Assembly: GCA_027886175.1 (NCBI GenBank)
Contig: JAJNNQ010000024.1
Coordinates: 25,213,001 to 25,277,000 of the forward strand
Reading direction: 5' to 3'
DNA from: Phylloscopus collybita
Taxonomy: Eukaryota > Chordata > Aves > Passeriformes > Phylloscopidae
DNA length: 64,000 nucleotides
Shown here: positions 52,501 through 64,000 of the stretch, one piece after another
Position numbering within the stretch: position 1 is the stretch's first letter
Layout of the letters: each line of letters starts with the position of its first letter
Notes under the pieces: model-generated
Told to the model about the DNA's origin: nothing
Seen by the model: the letters and a program-made list of their open reading frames with translations, nothing else
The model's database searches: none
Program-made: the position numbers and the translations under genes

Positions 52501-55500
52501 AAAACATTGCTGGGTATAAAAGACGGAATTCTTTGTATTGCTACTATGGAGCCTTCACAGCTGTACCTGAATGCTGAGTGAAACCACGTAATTTTCAAAG
52601 TAGTTCATTAAAGCGAGGTGTGACTGAGGCAAACAGATAAAGTCTTAATTTTATTGATGTTGGTATGGAATATGGAGTAAATCATCTGTGCTCAATGGAA
52701 CTGCACCTACCTTTCCTGGAAACAGACTGATCTGTGGGTAGTGCTTGTATACTGCGAGTGTTGTTGAATCTTGAGAATACTTTTCTACAGATACTTAGTA
52801 TTAATAGAAGCAGTTTGAGGGTATAAACAGCCTCAGGCATTTATGTGCTGATAGCTGTAGGTTACAAGGCATCAGCATTATGGTATGAAACTCAAAAGGT
52901 TTGTGGGAGGGGAACAAGTAAGAGGTTCAGGTTTTGAAGCCATGAACACTCAAGATGGCCAGTGCAATCAGAATATTGTCATATTAACAAGTAGGTGGCA
53001 CTTGGACAACATGACACTGCCTTGGAAACTTAAACAACATTCTCACAAAATTAAAGGTATAGTTGTGCTGCATTTAAATACCAATGTTTCTGAAACTGAA
53101 ATATGAATTGCCATCACTGCAATCACAAGAGACGAAGAAAATGTGTAGAAATTAAATTGTTACAGTAATACATCCGCCTAAGCTACTGCTTTGGCTAGAT
53201 GAGCCAGATTAGCTCATGACAGATGAGCTTCATGAACATTTCATTGCCAAGGAACCCTGTCAAAATATTGGTGATTTCTCCGAATCTGTTCAACATCATG
53301 GAGATGTCAAACGAAATCTGAAAGGACATTATTTTTCAGGAAGAACAAAAACAATGAAAGCATATGAAGAAAATGAGCTGAGTTTCTTCCTCCTCCCCTA
53401 AACGTTGCTTTGGTTTCATTAAATGCTGTCCTTGCAAATACTTTGGCATAAACCCTGAAACACTTTAGTCCCATAGATGCTGGTGAATTGCAGAAAGTAC
53501 TGCATGTCCTCAAAGAATAGACCTCCCTGTTTCAGTAACCAGGTTTTCAAACAATGTATTTTCACTGAGGTGCAGGGACTGTGTAATCTCAGCACACAAC
53601 AATTTAATCAAGATTTACACCGCTGACACTGGTTCTGCTATACCCCCATCCCTCCTGGTCACAATGGTACAGCACTTGATGCATCAGTGTCTGGCCACCA
53701 AGCTTGTGGTTCTTATGCTGCAAGATGATCTCAATCAGAAGTACTCTTCCATGAATATGGAACATGATACAAAATGTTAAGTGATAAAAGTAATTAAATA
53801 CTCTTTTTTTCATGGCTTGCAGAAACTGTGAGATACTGTTTACATTAATTCAAGGTAAAATTCCATGTAGGACAATGGAATAAATTTCAGCTATAAATTT
53901 CAGGAGATTTGATCCATTTGTCACAGGACTATCCCCTTCACGGCAAACTAAGAAATAAAAGTTTCACTGATACATCTGGTTTTCTCAAGCACCAACAGCC
54001 AGGTTATCAAATAAACAGAAAAACTGAACACCCTCCTTCCCCCCCCAAAACAACCTTAGCATCTTCTTGATAGAATTCCTTCTTCTCCCTGAGATTTCAT
54101 TATGTGACTTGTTTTATAAGGAGATAAAATTGCTTGCACAATTTTTATCTGCCTTTACTAGAGGAAGATTTATATTAAAAATCGCATTTGCATGGATTCT
54201 GAGGGGCAAAGTCTGAGACAAGGAATCTTTTCCTTAAGTTTTAACATTTTTACCACCACTGCCTGAATGCTGAGCTAAACAACTGTGTTACTGTCAGTTA
54301 TGAAAAAATTAAAATGATCTTTAATTTTTTTGTTGTTTTGGATGACTGTCTCTGTCTCTGAAGATTTCCCTTGCCAGTCATTCATTAAAGAGTCGGTAAC
54401 CAACACAGTGAAAAGACTAGGTAAAAAGCACCACAAACATGTTTTCCCATACCATTCTTCCTGTGTGTTTGCTGCCTCTGGCCTCAAACTGTACAAATGA
54501 AAGCTTGTTTGATTTATGTCAAAAACTATATATAAAATATCACACGGGATCCACAGAGAAACCGAGTCACTCTGGGCTTTAGTTTCATTATCCATTGAGG
54601 AATAACTGACTACAGCCTTGGAGTATGTAGAACTGATCAAAGCGCTTGCTTCTTCACAAGCAAAGAGAAAACCACTGTAGATTTCCTGTTTCATGCTTCA
54701 GTGCCAAAACACAATGAAAAAGTTCTAGATGAGTATGTGAATTATTCTAAAACATTGTTCAATCAAATCTGATGGTTATGCGCATTTGTGAAACTCATCA
54801 CTTGAAATGTCAAGTCACTGACAGCAGTGTGTCCTGAGGTGTGATGTATATTTGTGATAATTATTTGCTTTTTAAAGTTATGTATCATCTGCATCAAACC
54901 AGGATTTTTCTTAAGTGTGCCTGAAATGTAGAGATGTCAGTGCCAGCTGCGTTATTCAGATCTGGGTTTTAAACACCCTGTGCCAGGAAAACACAGAGTC
55001 AGGATATGACTACAATGCCATTTTTAAGGCACTCTGAGTTATTTTTCACTATTCTCTTAAAACTGTACGCTGTGTGGCTGATGGAGAATGATTACTAACA
55101 TTAATAGTAGCTGAAGTGATTTCTGTGCAGTATATGCAGCATGATGCATTAAGGAAAATAACAGCAATAATTGTTATTTTTACTTCAGTATTAGCAAATG
55201 ATACTCTTGGGATTTATTGTAATTCAGTATTCATTTCTCTTCTGTGGCTCTTAGAGGCCTCTTCTCTGGTCATTTCAAAACTTTTTTGAATGAAACTGAA
55301 GGCAGTTGGCTCTGTTGTTGGATAAGTTCTGCTAACGTAGGAGGGCTGTCTCCTGAGTGCTAAAAAGACCATTTGCAAATCTTCAGCATCTTCTTCCTTG
55401 ACAGCAGAAGTTACTATCCAGAATGGTTTAGATGATGCTGAAATGAAATTTTACAGGAGATCCACAATCTTCCAAGAGGAGGCATGGTAGGGAATGGCAG

Positions 55501-58500
55501 TGACTTGAGGGGACCTGATAGCAACTTCCCCACCTTTTATTTTTGGAAAGTGACACTGTAAATAAGCACCCCACCAGTGTCTGAACTCAACATTTTTTCT
55601 TATCAGGAAAGAAATTCTGTGAGGAGGTGATTGAATTTTTGACTGTAGACAATCTGGCAGCTACCTTACTCCTGCTATTTTGTGACAGAAAATCTTATAA
55701 GAAAATGGCCCAGATGAACAAAAATATCAGGGCACTTGTAGATATTCTGATTTCTGCCACGACCGGCAAGAAGTACCATAGGAGATGGATCAGGAGTCGT
55801 AGCTGTAGGGGAGCTTAGAGCTATTCTAGTTCAATCAGATTTCACAATTTGCTCTAATGAAGAGTGCTGGCAGAAGTTCAAAGCTACTCCAGGTCTCGAC
55901 TCTCCCTCCACATTATACTATAAAAATGTCTGTAGAAGTGTTAACTGCAGAGGAGCCAAAAGTTGTTTTGGTTCCAGTCTTTCCCAGCAGGAGTAACTGA
56001 GAAAATAGAGTAGGAGTGCTAGTTCTGCTCACAGCTCCCTCAGCCTCCTGCAGAACACCAGAGAAGTTGCCGGGAACATGGTAAAGCGTGCCCAATGCTG
56101 TTACCCCTCACAGCTCCTGCAAGCCTCAACCACGCCCTGCAAACACCATCAGTACAGATGCACCGGCTCAGTAGCTCCAGAACTCTTTGGAATTAGCATC
56201 AACCTCCACAGCTGATAACCTGAAGTCTGTTTGCAAGCAGAAGGTATCAGGAGGATGGCTGTGTTCAGCCAGCATTGATTTCTTCAGCCTTTTGTCTGTG
56301 TCTGCTTTCTGTCTCATTTGAAGGTGGCTACTGTTACTACAAGTAGCATGAATCACGTCTCTGTTAAAAAACAGAGCTCCAATTGTCTTACATAACCCCT
56401 GGTAACTGCATGTCTAATAATAGCAAGCCATTCCCAGGTAGGGATTCTGCGTCCCAGACCCAGACACATCCACATGCACGCACACACACATACTCCTATT
56501 ACTTTCTGCACCTCGGTTCTGGGAAGGAGTGAGCTTTTCACAATGCAGTGTGACAGTTCTGAGCTGCAGGACATGGCAACTATTATTTTAAAATGCCATT
56601 TTCACTTATTGCTTTGAGAAGCCAGTCTGGTATGTGCGATTTGCTTCTCAGCCCAAGCAGCAAGGAGTGAAAAACCCTCCAACAGCTCCGTTTGGTTTTG
56701 AGAGAACATTGAATAGTGAAGGCTATGGTTGGATCCTGTCCTGAAAGCTCCAGTCTTTCTAGGTGTTAGCTCTCCTTCTGTCTCTTAGAGAAGGCCCACA
56801 TTTTAATAAAGTACATTTCATAGTTCTGACAAATCCTTGTTTTTACACCTCTCAGTTTCCCCCTTGGAAAAGTGAATGACAATATGCAACTCCCGAATTA
56901 CTGCAAGGCTAATAGATAAGGCTGCAAATCAATGATGAGGTCTTTAGATGAAACTTCTCTATAAATTGAAAATATTATTCTTTTCATAATCCGTAAGAGG
57001 TCTACAGAAGGAAGGAGTTTCTGAAGATTACTCTGGTGTCACAAAATTCTGAACTTTCATTCAGTAGGAGGTCATCCTTGCATGACTACCTACAACTAAA
57101 TCATATAACTGAGCACCATCCAGACACTTCGTGAGCACTGACGGGATTGATGTCGGGACCACTGCCCTTGGGAGCCTGTTTGCAAATGGAGTGGTTCTAG
57201 ACTATTTCACAAGGTTTGCCAAAGAAACCAGTTCCTTCTGACCTCTCTTATCATCAATCACCACTTCTGAGCATCTAAACTTGAATTATATGCTATTACC
57301 AATATAAGAGCCAGATTTCAGTCATCACTGAAACCTCTGTATTCTCTCATTTTAAGAGATGTCTTGGACCCAGGGGTTTGAAAAGCCAGTTTCACTTCTG
57401 AATTTGTTCAGCTTTGAGAGTTCAGTTTAGGTTCATCTTTTCACACTGCGTGAATAGAACACATGTGTGAAGAAACAACTAAAAACTTAGGTGGTGACAT
57501 AATAGAAAATGTTCTCCTTCAGCATTTATTTCTAAATCTATTATCTTAGCTCAGATAATCTTTCTTCAAATGCATCAAAACTTAGTGGATCAGATGTTCA
57601 GACTTTAGTTCTATGCCTGCCTCTGACCAAGGCATATCATACTGCATGCCAGGCAGTATCTTTGGAGAAATCCTACTTTCTGTTTTCTCTGGATCTATGG
57701 ACAACAACTGACAATCTGGTACTGTTATTATGGGATGAACTGTCTTCTTATGAATACTTGGATCTACAAATCACCTTATAGAAAAGTCAGACCTGAACTA
57801 AACCTTAAACAGTCGTGTTTGAGGTTTAGTTTGAACTCACAAAGTGACAGGTCTGGCCAACAATTGCATTGGTCTGGTCAACTTTCATGGATGCCCTCCC
57901 ACTAAGTTAGTCTACAATACTCATATGATCTCCCACAGATTTCTGTGTGTGCAATGGGGAAAAAATTGGACTGATACTTTTATTTGTCATCAAATAAAAG
58001 CCTACAGTTCAGCAGCAATAAGACTACAGTGAAAAGTCCAAAGACCCAAGCAAGTGAAAAAAACCAAATCAAACAAGCAACCTACTGAGTTGTAAACTGT
58101 AGTTTATCAGTATCATGCAGTCATGAGCTGACTGTGTTACTGCCCTAGGGTAAGAAGTTCTTACCTTCTCTGTAGGAAGTCAAATTAATTTGCCTTCACT
58201 ATCTAGTAATCCCTTTGTCAAGCAGTAAGAAATTCAGATATTGGCCCCTCTGTGTTACAATGTATTCTTTGGAAAGTCGAAAGAGAGAAATGAATGGAAA
58301 CCATAGAACATGCATCAGTTGCTGAACTTGCAGCATTCTTGCTAGAAGAGCAGTATTAATATTTTACTTGCTGATTATAACACAATGTCCCAGATTCCAG
58401 CTAAGCATCTGAGAACACAATGGATCTTGTGCAGTCAGGCGATTTTTTTTTAGGACTGAAACTCCTGTAGGAAACAATTTAACTGGTGACCCAGTAAAGG

Positions 58501-61377
58501 GTTAAACAAAAGTTAGACTCAAGTTTCCAAAGCCATCTGAACTGGCTTCAAGAAGACATGAAACATCTCTACATCTGGAAAATGGAACTTGCAATTGACT
58601 TTTCTGTACCATCTGCTCTCAAGAACATTTTCTGCTTGGGAGTTGCATAAGCAATGAAGAAAAAAAAGCACACATACAGCTTCCTGTACCATGTTTTCGG
58701 TCACTTGTAATGACGCATTACAAAGCAAACCAGCTAAATATGCACAACTGTGCCTCACTCCAGATGACAACATGTATTATATAAGAGCAACGCCTGACAG
58801 AAAGACACTTATTTCAAGATATCACAACACAAAGAGCACTCAAGGGGAAATATTCACTACATGTGAGAGTTGGGGGCAAGAGCCAGGGAGAGTTTGTCCT
58901 CCATCTCAAAAGGCCAAGAGTAGTTCAGAAAAATCAAAAAGCAGACATTTTTCGGTTTACAAAGTAAAATGATGGAACTTGTTGCACCTCCTTCTGTAAA
59001 GGGGAATTTAACTTGTAATGAATATAAGCTTTTTGTTGTTATTTAATGTCACTTCAATGCATTTTAGATTCAAAATTATTCTTATCCCAAAAGCTTTCAA
59101 AAATATAATTTGTTTAGACTCGCTTTGTTTGTCTGTTGGGAAGCCATGGCCTGATTTAATCTTGTATTGTGGCATAAATAAAACAATATCCCCAGGAATT
59201 AAGAGCAGTTTAACCAAAATAAAAATATCTGCCTCTCCAAATGAGTCCCAAGCCTTGAAAACTGTGCATGTATGTATATATATACGTGTTGGCCTTTCTC
59301 TTTCCAGTGAGTGCACTAATGGAATTGGATGGAGACTTATGGGGAAATCCGGGTATCTGTGCAAATGCAGGGAACTGCTGAAGAGGGGCTGAAGCAGGGT
59401 GTGCAGCTAAAGGAGGTAGTTTGTCTCCACTTGGGGGTGTTTCTGAAACGCAAGTTGAGATGAGTTTCCTCACTAATGAACAGACTCAGCTCAGTCATCA
59501 GTGCAGATCTGACCTGGTTTGTGCATGGGCCCAGGATCACATTGCTGTTAAATTAGCAGGAGTTTGTGTTGCTGCAAGAGAGCAGACGATACCTAATCTA
59601 GCCTGAAGTCACAGTGGCGCAGACAGGTGACACCTGATCTGACATCCAGCCTGCCACGTAAAGATAACCCATTTGTTCTGAAAACATTCAAATCAGTGTG
59701 TGAATTTATCCTGTATCAACATTTTCTGTTACACAGCTACAGTGGTTTTGATACGGTTTTATGACTGAGATCCACTATGGAGTCAACCTACAGCTTCAGA
59801 AACTGGTTTTGCATGGAAACAACCAATTCTATCATTCTAAATCTGGGGGTAAATCTGGGGATGCAAACAGCTCCAGGGGAGACAAAATCTCCCCCCTGAG
59901 AAGCACATTGTCTTTTTAAAGACTAGCCATGGAAGAATAAAGGGGTTCACTTCCAAATCAGTATCTATTGCTTTCCATGGGCCAAAAGGACTTAGACCAC
60001 AAAATTTTCTTCCTACCTTCAATATTCATCAGTTTTATTGTTAATACAGGGTTTTCCTATATAATTAACCTTGTAGTCTAGAATGTTCAAGATTAGATAA
60101 TTCTCAGGAGACAAGTCTGCCTCCAAGAAAATATCTCAGCCTGTGGCAACAAATTCTCAGGTTAATGAAAACTGCTTTAAGATTTCAGCTGAATTAAGGA
60201 GGTGCACAGTTCATACAGGTCACCTCTACATGGGAGGGAACATCAATATGTTTTTTGTATCTACAGTTCATTAACAGCAAAACCTTGTTCATATCCTTTT
60301 TACAACAGCATTCTTCCTTTCCTGCCTAGCCCCCTTCCTGACTCTAATGCCTTACACCTCTATCCATCAGAAGAACACCATATAAAATTTTGTTCATAAT
60401 TACATTGGCAAGTCTTATCTGGTTTTCATGGAAGTTACATCCTCATAAATGAGAACAGAATTTGGCCCTCTGTCTTTTCAAAAGGAAGACTAACGATCAA
60501 ATAATTTTCTCACATCTCTGTTTGCACTTTCACAGTCTGGTTACATTGATTTGTGTCTCATAAGTAGACATTTCCTTTGTTGGTTACAAATCAATGTTAT
60601 AGACCTAGCCTGCCTGCACATTTTTCCCTTCCCTCTTACAGTGAGAAAAACAAAGTGCAGCTTCAATTCCTTTTACTTTATAAATGTGAACTTCCTTGAT
60701 GAAGCATGAGAGAAAAGCAGATAAAATTCCAGCTCTCCCTCAAAAAACAGGAAACGTCTGTGCTTAAATTTCTAATTAACAAGATGCTTTATGGTATGAT
60801 AAACACCTTTATCATTCCAGTCCTGCCACTGCTTTGTTAACCTAGCTATAATCCTTCAGATATCACAAGACTTCCCAGGGCAGCCCACTGTGATATCACA
60901 GACAGCTATGACTTCATGGCATGAGTAAGGAAAAAAGAGGCAAAGGTTTTTAGTCTGCAGATGGACTGAGCTGACACACAAATCTCCAGGAAAGGACAGA
61001 AAAGAAAAGGTTTTGCAATTGGTGCCTGAGAGGCAATGAGGTTTTTGACTGCAGTGTGAAAATACAACAGTGAAGATAGATGGGTATTTCACTGCAAATG
61101 GATACACGTGATAATAGAAAAGGAGTTGTAAGAAACAGAGCCATCAATCATACCAAGTAAAAGAAGGTAGAGGTGTAAATGTGGAACATATCAGTTTGAT
61201 TTTCCTTTATTAAAAGCGAAAAAAAATAAAGTTAAAAAAGAAGACTCAAAGCAGCTTCAAGTCAATCTCATCAATTTTAATGCTATGAAGAAGTTAGTAA
61301 GTGACGGTTCCACCAATTTGATGGAAAACTCGTGACTGCTAAAATGTAAATAGAAATTGTTTAGAGCTGCAATAATA

Positions 61378-61415
<38 letters not shown>

Positions 61416-64000
61416 AATAATAATAATAATAGAATGTGAGATTAAAAAGGAAAAGAAAAATTTTACAAATATAAACACCGCTGCCACCACCATCAAAGAA
61501 CATCCTCACAAAGTCAAAAGGGAATTCTACTTATTTTATAGAACAGCATTAGGAATCAGGAAATCTGGGTCCTAGTTACACCTCTTCCAGGGAATCTATG
61601 CTTGGCCTTGAGAAAGATATTTCAGTGCTCTGTGCTCCAGCTTCTCTGTAAGACCAGTCAAGATAATAACAGATCAACTTCACATGCATCTTAATTCATG
61701 GGTGTTGAGCAAACATTTTAAGTTTTTTATCTAGAAACTATTAAATGGCAGGAAAAACAAAAAAAGAATGTGAAGATTTGAGGAACATTTGAAAAGAAAT
61801 TCCACAACTCAACCATCTCCTCAAATCACAGGAAAAGAACAAATAAGGTCCTTTCTTGCATTTTATTTCCAAAGGAAGTGTAAAGCTTCCCAGCCAAATG
61901 GGCATAGAAGTTACCCCTGAAAACACAAACATGTAAATGGTGAGAGGGAGCCCTGGCTGGCTGCAGCCTTGCAATGTTGTGTACATGTGCCCATTCCTTG
62001 TGAGATAACACCACACTGCTGGCCTGATGGGAAGAGAGACGAGAAGTTATGACTACTTGGTGAGTTGTCTGTTTGCACAGACTCTTGACACAGCAGTTCA
62101 GGCAAGAAACCACATTGCTCTAAGACTTTGGGGACCAACCATTTGGTCTCTCTGTTCCACAAATCCACAGCCTTAGGCACCTACCTGCTTTGCTTGTGTT
62201 AAAAATAGGCCTGGCTTTCTAAAAATTTTGAGTTTTGTAATAGTAGATATGGTGGAATAGGCCTTGATAGAATAAACTAGATATTAGAAAAAAAGAAAGA
62301 GAGATACAAAATAAGAATGCTAAAATAAAGAGAATTATAAAAACAAAACAATTAGTCTGATTTAATACAACTTTGACACAACTGTTCCGAACCTATTTTA
62401 CTTAGACATAAATGACAAACAGAAAATACCAAGATGCCATGAGTCAGACCTGCAAAATCAAATATGTTCATCAGTGTCTGTTGCAACTTTTGTCTCTAGT
62501 AAGAGTTACGAAAGACCTCAAAGAGACAGAACTGCCCAAATCAGTTTACTGATTAGGAATGTATCTACCAAAACCCCTAAGCAGTGATGTGTTACCAGCC
62601 CAAAAGGACTTGCATAACCATGTTCAGCTATAGGACAGAGAGAACTCAATATGCATTTCAACATAAATATATTTATAGCAGCTTATTTACAGCTCACGGT
62701 GCTTTCCACTGTATTCTGCGTATTTTTCTTATCTTGTACTATCAAAGTTAGCAGACAGTGGAGAGGTATGCATCTTTTTCTTATCTTATCCTGAACAGGC
62801 TTCACTAGCAAGGACATAAATTCTGTCTTTTCAATACCAAGCTACAATTAGCACAGAGGTCAGGACACTGCAATGAGCACAAAGGTCACAAGTAGTACTG
62901 CTGCCCAGGGGGGCTCCAGAGCTAAACGTGAATCCAAAGCACACTGGGCATATGGAAATGCAAAAGCTTTTTTTTAATATCTGCATATATGTGTGTCAAG
63001 AGTAAATACTTAAGGAATGAGCAACATGATAACAAAAAATCCCCACAACATTTGTAAGCATAACAAGGATCAAAATATGCATCTGACAGGTGGACAAAGT
63101 AGGTTTACCTGGTGGAGAGCACTGGAGAGAAATAAAGCCTTGTCTTTTACATTTCATGCATTTTAAGAAGCTGCTCAGGTTATTTGCTTACTTTAACCTG
63201 ACATCCGTTCTTTTAACAGGAAGTGCCAAAGCAAAATTTGTGCTGGAATACAGACACCTTCAAAAATTCCCAAGTATCTGAACATGGCATTTCTCTTTGG
63301 TTCTTTCTACATAGTTGTATAGATAAACATCAAAAGTGAAATATTTAGGCTCCAGTCACTCAAAGACTGGGAAGTGCCCACATTGAGTGTGCATGTTACT
63401 TTAAAACCTAGTCTCATGAAGATTTATTACTGACATGAACATTTTCAAAGAAGGCTTGGATAGACTTAGCTAGCTAAAGGTGAGTGCCAGTATTTCTTAC
63501 ACACTGGAGCGAGTAGCCTCAAAAATCCTGGTCTCACTGGGTTGGCTCCAAAAGCAGGTGGAGCTGAACTGTTAACTGAAATATTTGAAACACACCAACC
63601 CTGAGAGGGTTCTACTGAGCTTTTTGATAGCTGCACTTGAGGAGAAAGAGGGAGGAAAGGGGTTGAAGCAACACGAACAATTCAGATCAATGAAACAGGC
63701 CTGGAGGCTTCTAAAGAGAATCTTTTAAAGAACCACAGACAATGGCCACAGTCTAGACTGAACACACAGAGAAAAGTCAAGACAAATCATCACCATTAAA
63801 AGCTAAGTAATCACATCACATCACATAACAGCAAGACACAGTAATAGTCTCTCTGTCTCTGCTCTGAGGTGAAAGCACCTGGAATGTGACATTTGTTTCT
63901 GGGCACCTCCTCATCAGAGTGATTGGAGACAGTTCAGAAAAGAGCCTCATAAGCAACCAGCCTGCTGGAAAGACTGAGCTATTAGGGAAAGAAATTAGGA
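43516..64000. other. Upstream ZBTB20 intron or 5' flank, no gene supported
   Basis: 20.5 kb of A/T-rich DNA with the trinucleotide repeat at 61371-61430, an A/T-rich hairpin-like patch near 52400-52475 and scattered short homopolymers. Open frames of 60-139 codons on both strands show no domain, no homology that I recognise and no paired splice signals. The Met-Leu-Glu start exon of the long ZBTB20 isoform should lie upstream of 40355. I looked for it by motif and did not find a convincing copy here. Confidence 0.6.
61371..61430. repeat. (ATG)n/(AAT)n trinucleotide microsatellite
   Basis: About 60 bp of compound trinucleotide repeat: AAT, then about 14 ATG units, then AAT units. It explains the Met/Ile homopolymer frames on both strands. 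Confidence 0.92.

Noticed and set aside
54060..54080. Minus-strand ATGCTAAG|GTTG near 54064 as the missing start exon of the long isoform
   Set aside because: The phase would fit (Met-Leu-Arg then KKP), but the donor GTTGTT is poor and the Glu codon is missing. It is most likely chance.
54275..54694. 139-codon minus-strand open frame
   Set aside because: No domain recognised, no splice partner or repeat identity; length is possible by chance in 64 kb of six frames.
55627..55818. Short plus-strand frame with a basic C-terminus
   Set aside because: 63 codons, no motif and no flanking splice sites that fit; not supported as a gene or exon.
57120..57190. Possible CR1 remnant ('gggaccactgcccttgggag' with 'cctgttt')
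   Set aside because: Only about 30 bp resemble reverse CR1 and no terminal repeat is present; too short to call.

Overview
The window looks like bird nuclear DNA. Its recognisable interspersed repeats are CR1-type LINEs in both orientations, with no L1 or Alu-like elements. Its coding content is split into exons with consensus splice sites. I could not determine the species.

One protein-coding gene is supported: ZBTB20, a BTB/C2H2 zinc-finger transcriptional repressor, on the minus strand. It was recognised from its protein sequence. Three coding exons are present and can be joined exactly. An N-terminal exon lies at 40168-40355, the large BTB exon at 19691-21298, and the terminal zinc-finger exon at 14233-14651. 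Translation from the ATG at 21278-21276 gives 668 residues, with a BTB domain followed by five C2H2 fingers. Adding the N-terminal exon and a 3-codon start exon that I could not find gives 741 residues. Both lengths match the two ZBTB20 isoforms I remember from mammals.

Layout from left to right. 1-12.8 kb is downstream flank or distal 3' UTR, with CR1 copies, microsatellites, small tandem duplications and a possible retrocopy tail at the very left. 12.8-14.2 kb is the A/T-rich proximal 3' UTR. 14.2-21.3 kb holds the two main coding exons and a 5.0 kb intron with CR1 insertions. 21.3-40.2 kb is an 18.9 kb intron without other genes. 40.2-40.4 kb is the N-terminal exon. 41.0-42.0 kb is a strong CpG island, probably an alternative ZBTB20 promoter. 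42-64 kb is upstream intron or flank with no coding sequence that I can support.

I found no tRNA or rRNA gene, CRISPR array, intact transposon or second protein gene. Most short open frames are chance frames in A/T-rich or CpG-island DNA. The most interesting non-coding signal is a 13-bp tandem duplication in the CpG island. It carries two perfect D-box (PAR-bZIP/NFIL3) octamers, TTACATAA, and suggests clock-related input to this promoter. I saw nothing that I would call a new biological system.
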